Assembly (NCBI GenBank): GCA_003117195.1
Contig: BDSI01000027.1
Location: forward strand, 680,001-744,000
Direction: 5' to 3'
DNA length: 64,000 nucleotides
DNA from: Eudorina sp. 2006-703-Eu-15
Taxonomy: Eukaryota; Chlorophyta; Chlorophyceae; Chlamydomonadales; Volvocaceae
The number at the start of each line of letters is the position of its first letter. Position 1 is the stretch's first letter. Under the pieces are notes generated by a model, which was not told the origin of the DNA, did not search any database, and saw only the letters and a program-made list of their open reading frames with translations. Shown here piece by piece: positions 36,301 through 47,679 of this stretch. The translations under genes and the position numbers were made by a program.

Positions 36301-39300
36301 GAGGGCGTCCAGAGTGCTGTTTTTGGGAACGATGTCTCTGTGGTTTGCGGCTGTTATTAGTGTTGCTGTTGCTGCCGCTGCTCTACTGCACGTCAGGGTG
36401 AAGAGGGCGGGGTGGATGACCGGGGGAGGAAGGGGTATAGGAAAGGGGGGTCCGCGGGGCTGTGTGGCCCCCGAGAGCGGCTTCGTGTGGGTTCAGGCTC
36501 AGTGCAGTCCACGCCGCCGCATACAGCGGGGGAGTCAGGGTGGCTTGACGGGAGATCAGGGCGGAACGCGCGGGCGGGGGTGCAGGGGATGGGTGCCGAG
36601 GCCAAACCAAGCCCAGGCCCAGGGTGCAGAGGAAAAGGCGAGGGGAGGGTGGGGCTTGCGCGGATGCTCAGGTTGGGGCGTGGACACACACTCGCCGGGC
36701 CGTCCAAGCGCCCTGAAAGGCGGGGGCCCCGCAACGCCCCCCCTTGTCCACACCCTGTCAACTGAAGCGCGTTTCATGAGAGCGGGCTACGGGGAACGGA
36801 TGTCGAGAGCGGGCTACGGGGAACGGATGTCGCCGGGCCGCCATGAACCTTGCTACTTCTACAAGGATAGGATAATGGTCGGATCGGGACTGCCCTGCTC
36901 ACCCTGATTGGAGTCCTGTCTGCCTCCCTCGGTGCCCTGCACTGGCTGCTGTGCAGGTGAGGACAGTGAGCTGGCCGCCGCGTCCGTCGCCGGCGGCGCC
37001 TCACCCCACGGCGTTGGCAGCGGTCACGGCAGCGCGCTGCCGCGGCAGCTGGCCCGCGTCGCGGCTGCGGAGGCGGGCAGCGGCAACAGCTCACCCGCCG
37101 TGGCCGCGGCCCCGGGGGACCTCATCGCGGTGCCGCCGCTGAGCCTGGACGCGCCCGACATGCCGGAGCCCGGCGGCGGCGATGCACTTGGCTGCTCCGC
37201 CATCTCCCCCGTGGGCCGCGCCGGTGCTGTGTCCTGGTCACAGCTCCCCCATGACACCTTCCTAATACCCCGAAGCTCCACAGGGGACGATGCGGGGCCA
37301 GCTGCCGCAGGCGGGGCTGCGACGGCCCGACGTGCGACACCGTCGGCAAGCGGCGCAGCAGCAGGAGGGCTTGGCGCCGGTGCGGCCGTGGCCGCTGAGG
37401 CGGGGCGTCCCCGCGCCTTCACAGCCACAGACGTCGGGGAACGTGACGGCGGCGGCCGCGCGCGCAGCGCCCGCGCCCGCCGCGGCTTCGGGACCGCTGC
37501 GGCCGCCGCCGCCGCCACCACCACCACCGCGACCAGTAGCTGCGCCGACAGCGGTCTCGAGGATGACGGGGAAGACGAGGACGAGGACTACGACAGCACA
37601 GCCCACAGCGGCGGCGCTGGCTCGGCTGCCGCCGCCCGGCGGCTGTCCCACCACTCCCAGCCGCGCCATGCGAGCGGTACTCGCGTCCCCAGAGCCGCCG
37701 CAGCCCCGAGCTCCAGCGGCAGGGACCGGCGCGACGGCGCGGGGCGGCGCCGGGGCGGGGCCGTGGATTGGGACACGGAGGAGGACCTGCCCAGCGTGCG
37801 CTTCGATTCGTTCGAGGTGGACGTGGATGCGGACGGCGACCCGCTGTCTCGCGGCGAGCCGTCGCCGCTGTCGCTGTCCCGCGGCGGCGTGAGCCCCTCC
37901 TCCGCCGCCGCCAGCGTGCTGTCGCAGCGGCGCTACGTGGCGGCGGCGCGCGCGCACCGCAGCGTGTCGGAGGCCAACAGCGCCAAGCGCTTCAGCAGCG
38001 GCGTGCTGCCGGCGGACGACGACGACGACAATGACGACGACGAAGGCTACGATGGCGGCGGCGGCGGCGCGGGCGCGCTTGGTGCGCGTGAGCACCACCA
38101 CCCTCGCAGGGTCCCGACTGCCGGCGGCGCAGGCCGCGGCCGCGGCGGCGTTGAGTTCGGGGCCGACGCCACCTCTGAGGATCCGGAGAGCGAGCCGCGG
38201 CGGGCCGAGCGGCGACAGGGGACAGCCCACGCGGGCGTCGCGGAGCCCAGGACGGCGAGTCGGGGCTTGCGTGAGGCCGGCGGTGATCGGGCTGGGTCGG
38301 CTGGGTCAGCGGGCGGGACTCAACGGCACGGCCGCCGGACGGATAACGAGCGGGGCGGCGACGACAGCGGGCCAGCTACGTGGCGCGCGGGCCGCGGCGA
38401 GCCGGAGGGCGAGGGCGGGCTGACGCCCAACGGCAGCCGCATCCGGCAGTCGCTTCAGCGACTGCTGGACCTGCGCACCTCTGCGCCCTCCTCAGCTCGG
38501 ACCCGGTCCACCAGCAGCCCGGCCAGTGATCACTCGTCTACGGGCAATGCTGTGCCCCGCCACGGAGGACCGGCGGCGGCGGCGCCGCCGCCTTCGTCGT
38601 CGCCACTCCGCGGCGGGGCAGCCGACCGCCTTGCGGCGAAGAGTGGCGGCGGCGGACGCGCGGCCGTCCGCGGCAGGTCGTCGCCGTCACCCTCCGTGAC
38701 CGCCACCGCCGGCGGCACAACGGAGGCGGACGCGGCGGCACGCGAGGCGCCGCTGCTGCTGCAGCCGGCGGACGGGGATGCGGAGCGTGAGCGGGCCACG
38801 ACACCGAGGTGGCGCAAAGCCCGGCCGCCGAGGTTGGGACCGCAGCAGGGTCAGGGGCAGGGACCGCGGCAGCGGCATCGCAGCGCCGGCAGCGAGGTGT
38901 CGAGTGGCGGCGCCTGCGACGCGCCGCCGGAGGACCCCGAGGAGCTGTTGTCCCCCAAGTACACGCAGGACATGGCGGAGGAGGAGTACGGCTGGGACGC
39001 CGCCACCGGCGACGTCGACGTCGACAACCTCACGTCGCCGCGCGGCCGGCGGCAGGTCGCCGTCGCCACCACGCCGCGCGGGCCGAACCTTCGCCGCGGC
39101 CGCAAGTCGGCCCCGCCGCCGCTGCCGTACGACCCCGCGGAGGTGCCCGGCGCCGGCGTCGAGGACACGTGCCCCAGCTTCACGCGCGAGCTGGAGCAGC
39201 TGGAGCTCATGGACGCCGTGTCGGACCTGTTCCGGCGCAGTCTCTCGCAGCCGGCGTCGGAGGGCTCGCCCGTCGCGGCGGAGCAGGAGCCCTCTTTCTC

Positions 39301-42300
39301 CCTGGAGCCACGACCCACGCCCGGGAGGGCGGTCACGAGCGGCGGCGCCGGCGCGCCGTCGACGGCGTCACGGCGCTCGACGCCGTCGCTGGTGTCCGGG
39401 TCCCGGCGCGGCAGCCCCCACAGCGCCGCCAGCCCGGCGGACCCAGGCCGGCAGGCCAGCGCGCGGCGCAGCCTCGGCCGCGGCGCCGCCTCACCGCCCA
39501 GCCCCGGCGCCGGGCGGCCAAGCCCGCGCAAGGCCGCCTCGCCGAGAGCGGCGGCGCCGGAGGCCGAAGCGCCTGCCGACGCCCTTCCGTCCTGGATGAC
39601 AGCGATCCTCAACCACCCGCGGCTGTCACCGGACAAGGCCGCGGCGGGGGCTTCGGCTGCCGCCGCCGCCGGGTCCTCGCCGCAGCGACAGACTGACCCA
39701 GGCGGTGTGCGGGAAAGCCTCACCCTGGGGGCCGCGCCGTCAGCTTCGCCCCCCACATCGCCAAGGGCCGCCGCCCACGCCATGCGCACCGCCCTGGCGG
39801 ACCTCCTGGCGGCGGTCCGGCCCCTGGCCGCCGCCGGCACCAGGTCCAACCCGCAGGGCCCCGCCCTCGGCCCCACCCCGGACACCGCCACCCTCACCGC
39901 CATGCAGATCAGCCTGGAGGGCGGCGGCGCCACCCGGGCCGTGTCGGCGGCGGCCCCGCGCACCGACCCGCCCGCCGCTGCGCTGGTGGGCCCCAGGCGC
40001 CGGGCCGAGCGCCTGGCCAGCTCCGGCGGGCTGTCCGCCGCGCCCGCCACCCCCGACCCGGAGCTGCGGCGGCTGCTGCTGTCGGCCTGGAGCCGCTGGT
40101 ACCTGCGGAAGAGCAACCTGGGGCCGGAGGCGGGCGAGGACAGGGCGGCGGTGGCGGCCGCGGCGGTGGCGGCGCAGGCACGGCTGCAGGCGCTGGCGGC
40201 GACGCACTCGCGCACGGGCTCGGAGGCCTGGGACGGCGTCTCGCAGTCGGTCGATCTGCAGGTGTGTGGGGCCTAGGGTTTAGGGTTTAGGGGACGGCGG
40301 GGAGGCCGACGGCGGGGCTCAGTGGGGGAGTCTGTGCGCTGCTGCGTGGGGGCTGCGTGGCATATGCCTGATGGCGTGATGGGCGTCCGCCCTCTTCCCG
40401 ACGTACCGTGCCCGTGGCGCATAGCCGCGCTTCCGTTGCAGGTACTGCACGGGCCCATGGGACTCCAGGGCGCGAGTGGCGTCTCGTCATTGTATTTAAA
40501 CTGGGGCTCGGTTAGTAGGCAGCTAGTCGGCAGCTGGCCGGCACCCGGAACCGTCTGAGCTCACACGCCCAGCGGTGCGCAGCGGTGCGGCGCTCTTCTT
40601 CCTACACAGCGGTGGTACAGTCGATCCTTGACCGGAACTTTGCGCTGGCGGCAGCGCAGTGTCAATACGTCAATAAGGGTTTCCTGTATCCCCCTCGTCA
40701 CCGTGTTACCGTGTTTAACTCTTTCATGTCCCCATTCCCCCTTGCCTTGTTTTTCTTCTTATCCCCCTCCCCCCCTGCCCTTCAGGAGGCCGCCAACTTC
40801 AGCCGAATGCACATCGCCTTCACGCGCTGGCTGGGCCTCGTCCGCTCCGCCCGCAGCAATACCTACGGAAGCGGTGAGGGGGGCGGCGGCAGCCGCCGGC
40901 GCTGGGCGGAGCCCCGCAGCCCTGGAAAGCCCTGGAGTGCCGCCTCAGCGGCCTTTGGAGCCACCAACATCGCCCCGCCGCGCAGCGCGGCTCCAGCAGC
41001 CCCCGCGGTGCAGTTTGCCGTGACAGCCCCAGCCCCCGCCTCCGCCCGCCCGGGCAGAGCCTCCGGAGCCCTCGCCTGGACGGAGCCCCACCCCGGCCAC
41101 CCCGCCGCATCGCCCCCGCGGCAGTCCATCGGGGGGTACTACGGGGGGCCCGGCTCCCGGACCGACGAGCCGATCAGGGGGCATGGCGCTGCTGCCACCG
41201 CCGCCAGCGCCCCGCGACCGACGAGCAGCGCCGGCGCGGCGACACTGTCCACGCCCACCATCTCCCGAACCAGCGGCGTCCGCCAGGTGACCTCCTCCAC
41301 TCAGCCGCCCTGGGCGCAGCCCCGACAGCTGACTGCGAACCAGCCCTACCAGCCCCAGGAAGCAACCTTCGAGGTCACTCTGCTGCAGCAACGCCAACCC
41401 CAACCCCAGCACCAGCACCAGCCGCCACCGCACCAGCAGCTGCACCCGGCAGCGACGCAGGCATCAGGCGCCACCTCCCAGCACGTGCCGTCGCACGTCG
41501 CCGCCTGGCTGGCGGGCCCGGCCGCCCATTCGAGCTCCCCGACCCCTGCCCAGACACGACCCGCGACGGCCCGCTCCCTGCTGGAGCAACATCTCGCAGT
41601 GCCTGTGGCCGCGCCATCGAGGGTCGCGAGGGCCGGGACCTCCGCCGCGGCTGCACCCACGAGGCCGGGGACGCCACGCTCCCCGGCCGGGGCTCGCGCC
41701 GTCCGGCCTGAGCGGAGCGTCGCTGGCGTCGCCAGCGGCGCCGGCGACGGCGGCAGTGGGCCCGGTGGCGGCTGCCCCGGCCCGGGTGCCAGTGACCTGG
41801 AGTCCCTCATGGCGCTGCAGCTGCTGGAGGGACTGGGCGCAGGCAGTGACGGAGTGATCCTGGCGGGTCTGCAGCTGGCGACCGGCGGGGCGTTCCAACC
41901 GGATGCTGCGTCCCTGCGGCCGCCCAGCCCCCGCATTGCGGCCGGCGTCCGGGACCCTCCGCCGCTGGCCTCGGCATCGGCGTCCGCCGCCCCGACATCT
42001 CCAGCGGCAGCGCGCCCGCCGTCCGCGAGCACCGCCCGCTCGGCCGCATCGCCGCAGCAGCACGTGGGTCTGTTCCGCGGCGGCGGCGGACAGGGCGGCG
42101 GTGGCGGCGGTGGCGGTGGCGGCAGCATCTTGGAGCGTTCGCTGCTGGCGGTGCAGCAGGCGCATGCGGCCGGGGTCGCGAGCCCACTGGCTGGCGCCGT
42201 GGCGTTCTCTCGCGCACCGGTCAGCCCGCGGGTGGGCATTGGCACGAGCAGCGCCGTCGCGTCCTCACCATCGGCAGCAGCCGGCGGGGTCTTCGGCCGC

Positions 42301-42732
42301 GGCGGGCATGGCACGCGGCCCGCCAGCCCGGGGCCAGACCGCGGCAGCTCAGGTTCTGGGCCCGTCGGGTATGGTTTGTTGGATGGAATCGGCCTGTTGG
42401 GGAACAGCAGCGGCGGTGGCAGCAGCAGCACTGACGTCCAGCGTACGGCGCCGCCCAGCCCGGGGCGGCCCGCTAGCCCCAGGCCCGTCCTCGGCGGCCT
42501 CGGCGCCGGAGGTCCCCAGTTCGTCTCCCCGGCGGCGCATCGAGCTGCGCTGTACGGCGGTGGGCTGCTGCGGCCGACGTCGGGGTCGGGTGGGGGGCAG
42601 GCCGCACGGCTGCAGGCGGCCTATGTGTCGCCCCTCCGAGCCGCGGACCCATTTCCCCCCAGCGACAACATCCGGGCACCCGGTCCGGGCCGTGACCAGC
42701 TGGATCTGCGCTACTACGGCATACGGCCGTGA
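30365..42732 (+). CDS. Very large low-complexity protein, unknown function
   Basis: Not recognised. Proposed exons: 30365-33453, 33625-34118, 34636-36279, 36957-40261, 40621-40668 (weak) and 40786-42732, about 3,508 residues in one frame. The four large junctions keep phase with good donors and acceptors; the 40621-40668 exon uses a poor GTCAAT donor, so the last part could be arranged differently or be another gene. Composition is dominated by Ala, Ser, Gly, Pro and Arg. Features seen: three GFxPPPE-type repeats (PVIGFMPPPEL, PVIGFVPPPEI, SVGFVLPPELL, near 32.0-32.2 kb); acidic WED clusters (DWEDTPDDELDD, PWEDSTSDDEEGE, DWDTEEDLPS); a moderately ordered block at about 33.84-34.1 kb (FSITITEADIARSGG, LLDVVRDRFRQKGFSN); and two Trp-centred helices near the end (LLLSAWSRWYLRKS, HIAFTRWLGLVRSAR). 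No signal peptide or membrane segment. A partial copy lies at 50.2-53.1 kb. Confidence 0.6.
40274..40292 (+). repeat. Short TTTAGGG telomere-like repeat in an intron
   Basis: Reads tagggtttagggtttaggg, nearly three units of the plant-type telomere repeat. It starts 12 nt past the proposed exon 4 donor of the giant gene. Confidence 0.8.
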
Positions 42733-43867
42733 GGGCTCGCGGAGGAGGGGCGGAGGAGGGGGTGGGTCTGAGGTGCATCGCGTGCCCACACGAGGTGGGT
42801 GGGAGGGCGAGGGCGGCGGGGCCTTGGGCGTGCGAGCCCCCCGGGGGGAGAGGGGGTTTGGGTGCTTGCGGCGGAAGATCAGAATGGGGCGAGGAGGAGC
42901 CAGGGGGCGGTCCTGCTGGTCGTGGGTAAGGGAGCTGGGTGAGGGAGGAGCTGGGTGCGCACGGCTACTGGACGTGGCGGGTGTCAGAAGGCAGGCGCGT
43001 AGAGAGCACCGCGGAACGAAGACGGGGCATGAAGCTGCATGACTTGCGAGCAGCAAGAGAGCGTCGAGCGGGTGTGCGGTGAATGAGTGTACGAGTCTAG
43101 AGTGAGTGCATGTTGTGATGTGTACGAGTGTACGAATGTGTGTGTACCGTATGTGTGTGTACCGTATGTGTGTCAGCCGCATGGTGTGTGTTCTTTCAGT
43201 CGTACGGCAGCGTGCGTGACGTGCAAGGGAAGGTGGAAATGGGCACTTGCCTGCGCCCTGGGAAGGTGGAAATGCCCCTGCGTGTGTGTCTTGGAGGAGA
43301 ACTGTGTGCGTGTGCGCGCGTGCCGTGTCTGTACGTACGTAAGTGTATTTGGGAGACTGGTATGTGCGCGCATACGCAAGCAAAGGCGAGTGGGGAAGTG
43401 AGTGCTGTCGCAAGGCGTGTGTCTGTGGCAAAGGGGATGGTGGTGGTGAAGTGACGCCAGCGCGGAGGGGGGCTGGGGGGTGGGGCCCTGCCGGGCTCGC
43501 CGCATGACGCGCGCATGAGACCTGATTGGAAAGTAGAGCACGGCATGGTAGACGGGGAGGACGCGGAGGGCACCGGAGGGCAGGCGGGTGCGTGCCTCCC
43601 CTCGAACAAGGTGCTTGTGGCGGGGGGGTGGGGGGCTGCCACGGGATGTCAACCGACCCGATCCCGTACGCGGGTCCCCGCCCCCCCGACCACCTCTCGA
43701 TCACCGTTGCTATGTTCATGACCAAACCTCGTCCTTTAATGCAGTGTTCCCCCACGTGTGATTCCTTGTGGGTGGCGGGCACGACAACTTACAACTGTCC
43801 GGAGCGCCATGGTGGCGCCAGTTCGTTTAGGCAGTGTATGGTGAGGAAGCCTCGTCTGTCACCGTTG
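42733..43867. other. 3' flank of the giant gene
   Basis: No gene recognised. It is G-rich and contains alternating gtgt/cgta words around 43090-43160 (two tandem copies of gtgtgtaccgtat). The interval from about 42914 onward recurs almost unchanged at 51571-53100, showing that the giant gene's 3' flank was duplicated with it. Confidence 0.5.
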
Positions 43868-44160
43868 CTGTCACCGATGACCCACGGGGTCCGCTGTAAC
43901 ATCCTAAATAAAAAATAAAAAAACCTCAAAGTGAGGCCTGGCGTGGCCTGGCAAGGCCAGCAGCGGCCGGGGTAATGCTCGCTCGAAGTGCCGATGTGAT
44001 AAATCACCCGAATCACGCTAAGTTTCGGTGTTATACATGTAACCGTTTCAAGGTGGACCCTGCAAACCGGGATCATTGTGAGGACGCGAGCGCGTGGGTG
44101 TGGGTGTGGGGTCATGTGGGTCACGATGTTGCAGTGCACCCCGCGGGTCATCGGTGACAG
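43868..44160. mobile_element. MITE with 36-bp imperfect terminal inverted repeats
   Basis: 293-bp element. The left end 43868-43903 and the right end 44125-44160 are inverted copies of each other with about four mismatches; both contain ctgtcaccgatgaccc-like sequence. The interior is non-coding and has an A-rich stretch (43904-43925). No clear target duplication was seen. A solitary related end occurs at 20281-20316. The duplicated flank near 53060 lacks the left part of this element. Confidence 0.65.
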
Positions 44161-44368
44161 CCGCAGCCTTTCCTGGTCGCAACCTGGATACCCTATCCGC
44201 GGAGGCAACCTAACTGCACTGCTAAGCGCGCCTGGATACCCAGTCCGTGGTCCATGGCAGTACAATGCAAAACATACATAGGCCGTACATGGTAATCGCA
44301 CTACGAAGGGCATCGCACACGTACGCGACTGTGTTGACGATGGTGAACAGGTGTCCGTGGACAGGGTC

Positions 44369-44478
44369 TCCAGGCGCGCCTGGATGCCTGTTCAGTAAGG
44401 CAGCGGCCGCGGATAGGGGATCCAGGCGCGCCTGGAGTAATTACAGCGTTTAGGCACTCCAGGCGCGCGCGCCTGGAG
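44369..44478. repeat. Cluster of three GC palindromes
   Basis: Perfect palindromes tccaggcgcgcctgga at 44369-44384 and 44421-44436, and a 22-bp extended form at 44457-44478 with core ggcgcgcgcgcc. Related half sites with cctggatacc occur at about 44185-44240. All lie just upstream of small gene A. Confidence 0.85.
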
Positions 44479-44755
44479 CCCTTATCGACAGATTCCTCAG
44501 AAAACATAATCCCCGCCGCAGTATACCATAAATGTGCGCAGGAAACACGTGCGAAATAAAGCACTCGAAGGCCGTCGCAATTATGGAGAGCTATGGTAGA
44601 GCACAGCAGATGCACGTACGGCACAAAGCACAACTGCCATCGCCGCAATAATCATGCGCAACCCTTGGCATCACTCCCTCGCTCTCAGGTCTTAGTTAAC
44701 TCCTAGCGCGCCTATATCTGCATTCGACTGACGCTTCTCGCACTCGCAGAAGAAC

Positions 44756-45417
44756 ATGTCGGAAGCGAACGTCGCGACGGTCACCTTTGTAAACAAGGAC
44801 GGCGTTGCTTTATTCCGTGGCCAGAAGCACAAGTTTCGTCTTGACGCCCACAACAGGGCTAACTTTGAACAGCCTCCCTATTTTGGGGGCGAGCGCCTGT
44901 TGTATGAGGGCACTTGCATAGTCCCCGGTTCCGGGAACCCTAGCGTCAGCAATATTCCGTTGCCTTGCGGACCCGTGCGCATCGTCGTGGAGAATCCTCC
45001 CCTGTTGGCAAAAAAGTCAATTGCGGCGGAGCAACCGGCTTCCGGCGGTCGCGTGTGGAAGACCGCGAGGGCCTTCACAGCGCGTACTCCAAGTTCCACA
45101 AGAACGCCGACAGTAAGAGCGACCCTCTGTCCTGCCTGTATAGTGTTGTTTACGGTCAGAGTGGGCTTATGATGAAACCTCTCTCCTACTCAGGCAACGG
45201 GCCGTTCCTATTTGCGAATGGCTTTTTCAGCCTACTGCTCGTCTTGATGTTGGCTTTCTACGACGCGCACATGGGAGCATGCTTCGCTTCGCCGTGTGCC
45301 AAGCTCACGGTGCTCATCGGCGTTGGGTGGACCGCGCTTCAGGGATCAAGCTACTTCGCCGCCTGCTTCATGGCTGTGCCCTACAAGCCTTCCGTGCATA
45401 GCGTCGCTACACTGTAG
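44756..45417 (+). CDS. Small predicted membrane protein, unknown family (copy A)
   Basis: Not recognised. The first exon starts MSEANVATVTFVNKDGVALF and includes LPCGPVRIVVENPP. It aligns along its length with copy B at 48558 (shared TFV, PCGxVRI, ENPP, PASGG). A second exon, 45194-45417, encodes two probable membrane segments (FFSLLLVLMLAFYD and KLTVLIGVGWTALQGSSYFA) and ends at a TAG. The obvious donor at 45113 (GTAAGA) would leave the second exon out of frame. Using a GTATAG donor at 45138 keeps one frame (exons 44756-45137 and 45194-45417, about 201 residues) but leaves a 56-nt intron. So the gene is either spliced unusually or carries a frameshift. No signal peptide. Confidence 0.45.
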
Positions 45418-45600
45418 GCGTACGTTGTGGTGGAGCTCGCGATGTGGGTTCGTTCCCGCCGCACAACTGACCATGCGGCCGTCCCACGTGAGGCAGAGGT
45501 GGGAATGCATATTGAGGCTGATACGGAGCAGGAGATGATGCCGCTGGTGCCCCCAAGCACCAACCCTTGACTTGGACGCTTTGCTCATTTGCAGATCTGG

Positions 45601-46193
45601 GTCATGTGAAAGCGTGGGCGCAATGGTCCTGTACAGTACTGGAGATACCGTTGCAGTGTGCAGCAGGGCATCAGGTTGCGGATCTCCTGTGAAGGGGAGA
45701 TCAGTTGTGTGCGTTACCATGTGCCCAGGTATTGACGAACTGGACCAACCTAACCATGAGTGCTTGCAACGAAGGACTGGGAACTAACTGGGTTTGCCTG
45801 ATTTCGTAGTTCGCAGAACCGAAATCATGTTAGTACGACAAATGTCGCTACGTTTGTTCATGCTTGCCAAGTTCGCTGACTTAGGGAGGTGTGGACTGCT
45901 TCTGGGAGGAGGTGTGGACTGCTCCAATCGCCCAGTCTTATTGTTTTGGACAGCATGGGGACAGACCCCTATTGGACAGCATGGGGACAGACCCCTAATG
46001 GCTTTTAAGCAGGAGAACGGCCATTTCTAGTTCTGTCGCGGCACCAAGGACCCCTGTCCTTGGGTTTCCTTGGGCTCGCCAGGTTACAGTGTGCGGGGGT
46101 GGGGTAGGAGGACGGGGCAGGCACGCAGGTCACCTTCCCTTGGACGGGCAGCCGCTGCTGCCAACGAGCATGGCGGGTTCAGTCAGGAGCGTG
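45601..46193 (+). repeat. Duplicated block, copy A (downstream of gene A)
   Basis: Near-identical, with scattered substitutions and a few indels, to 49431-49994 downstream of gene B. It begins at gtcatgtgaaagcgtgg and ends at gttcagtcaggagcgtgt. Likely shared 3'UTR or downstream sequence of the duplicated genes. Copy A has an extra internal repeat of agcatggggacagaccccta. Confidence 0.9.
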
Positions 46194-47107
46194 TTTACAT
46201 GGATCGACCGAGTCTCGCTGTTGTGACCGAAGTCACGGGTCCAAGTGCTGGGGGGCAGTCAGAACTGCCGATTAAGAACTGCTTATATGCACATTTGCCA
46301 ACCAGTAAGGGTATGGTGCGGTGGCGAGTCACAAAGGACTGGGCAAACTGCTTAGCAGCAGGGACATTGACATCAAGTTCGCGCCAGATGGGCAGTGCAC
46401 GGTGATTGGTGCAGGTCAGGTAGCAGCGTTGCGTGGATCACGAAAGTACGGATCAGTTTAAGACGCGCCACAAACTCAGACACAGCAGGCATCGGACCCG
46501 GGGCGACAGGCGCAGGCGCAGCACGCGGTACCGCAGGCGGTACGACAGATGGCGCGGCAGGCGGTGCGGCAAGCGGCGCGACGGGCGTAGGGGCGGGCGG
46601 CGCCGGAGCCTCAGGGGTTGTTGCAGTGTTGATATGTGAAGTTGAAGCACATCCAGCTACATTCTGTCAGTCGAATGCTATTAATTTACATGGCCTCATG
46701 GAGGCAAGAGGTGTGTGGTATGCAACTACCGGTATGTCCGACGCGATCGTGTCCGGACACTCCTCATATACATCACTTTACGATTCATAGACATAACTGA
46801 TGTGTCTTGACTTGTTGTCAAGGATTGATTGTCGTCTTCGAATGCCTTCAAGTCGCGACGGTTGGCCGAGAACGGATACGCGCTTGCATATCCAGTAATT
46901 ACCCTAAATATAACTTTGTGTTCGTTTGAATGTCTCAGTATCGCTGAGAGCTTCGGGTACAGTCAAAACCGACCGACCCGAGTGTCGAATCCCGGGTGTC
47001 TCCCGGGGATGATAAATGTGATAACAATATGTTAATGTATAACTGTTTGATTTAGGAAATATGATTGGAGCTTAGGATGTTGTATCGCCTAACCGAATGG
47101 TAGGAAA
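46194..47107. other. Intergenic, nothing recognised
   Basis: Contains a Gly/Ala-repeat open frame (46395-46790) judged not to be a gene, and AT-rich sequence from 46650 onward. Confidence 0.4.
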
Positions 47108-47661
47108 GAGGGTGTTTACACTTAGGATTAAGTCGGCGGATTAGAGCCTAATCGGTCATATATGTAAACAGCTCACGGATTAACCCGAATTAGCCGAATT
47201 AGGGTGGCGGGATTAGTGACCATTGTACGAGCTCCCCGTGAATTAAATTTGGATTACCATATTGTGAAATGTGTATATTAATACTGTAGTCTTCCTGTGA
47301 TTTCGGTGGAAAACATTTGCTACCTGGTCGCGACAGAGTAGCAAATTGGCTTTTCAGGATTAGCCCACTTCTGCCACATACCAGACGAAACTGAATTCAT
47401 TCATACTCGGATAATTTTTGGAAAGGCCATTGCAATTGAAGGATCTGCATTTGGCCTTGTTTGGCTAACTGGCCAACGACAATGCAGCAGGCCGGGGTCG
47501 CTTTCTATCACAGCCTCTCACCTTACAACCACAATACTAGATTATTACTTCTTTTGACCTTGGTGTCCCTGTATTCCACTTACAATAAGAGCTTTCCCTG
47601 TCGCCGTACTTAATCTGCACTTTAATTCCATGCCGCCTTAATCCTAAGTGTAAACACCCTC
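47108..47661. mobile_element. TIR element, 554 bp, GAGGGTGTTT ends
   Basis: A perfect 25-bp inverted repeat bounds it at 47108-47132 and 47637-47661, beginning gagggtgtttacactt. AT-rich, no ORF of note. GGG(T)GTTT-type ends recall PIF/Harbinger MITEs, but the expected 3-bp target duplication is not clear (flanks aaa...aaa are suggestive only). Confidence 0.75.
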
Positions 47662-47679
47662 AAAGTGTGGCTGAGACTT

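Noticed and set aside
38851..40215. 454-codon antisense frame under the giant gene
   Set aside because: Mirror of the long low-complexity exon 4; the plus-strand frame has the consistent splice chain.
40274..40292. Possible interstitial telomere from a chromosome fusion
   Set aside because: Fewer than three units, inside a predicted intron; too short to argue for a fusion.
46395..46790. Gly/Ala-repeat frame of 131 codons
   Set aside because: Built on a short tandem repeat, no homologue recognised, lies between duplicated blocks; the duplicate region lacks it.
46975..47010. TCGAATCCC box-B-like word
   Set aside because: No acceptor or anticodon stem could be formed around it.
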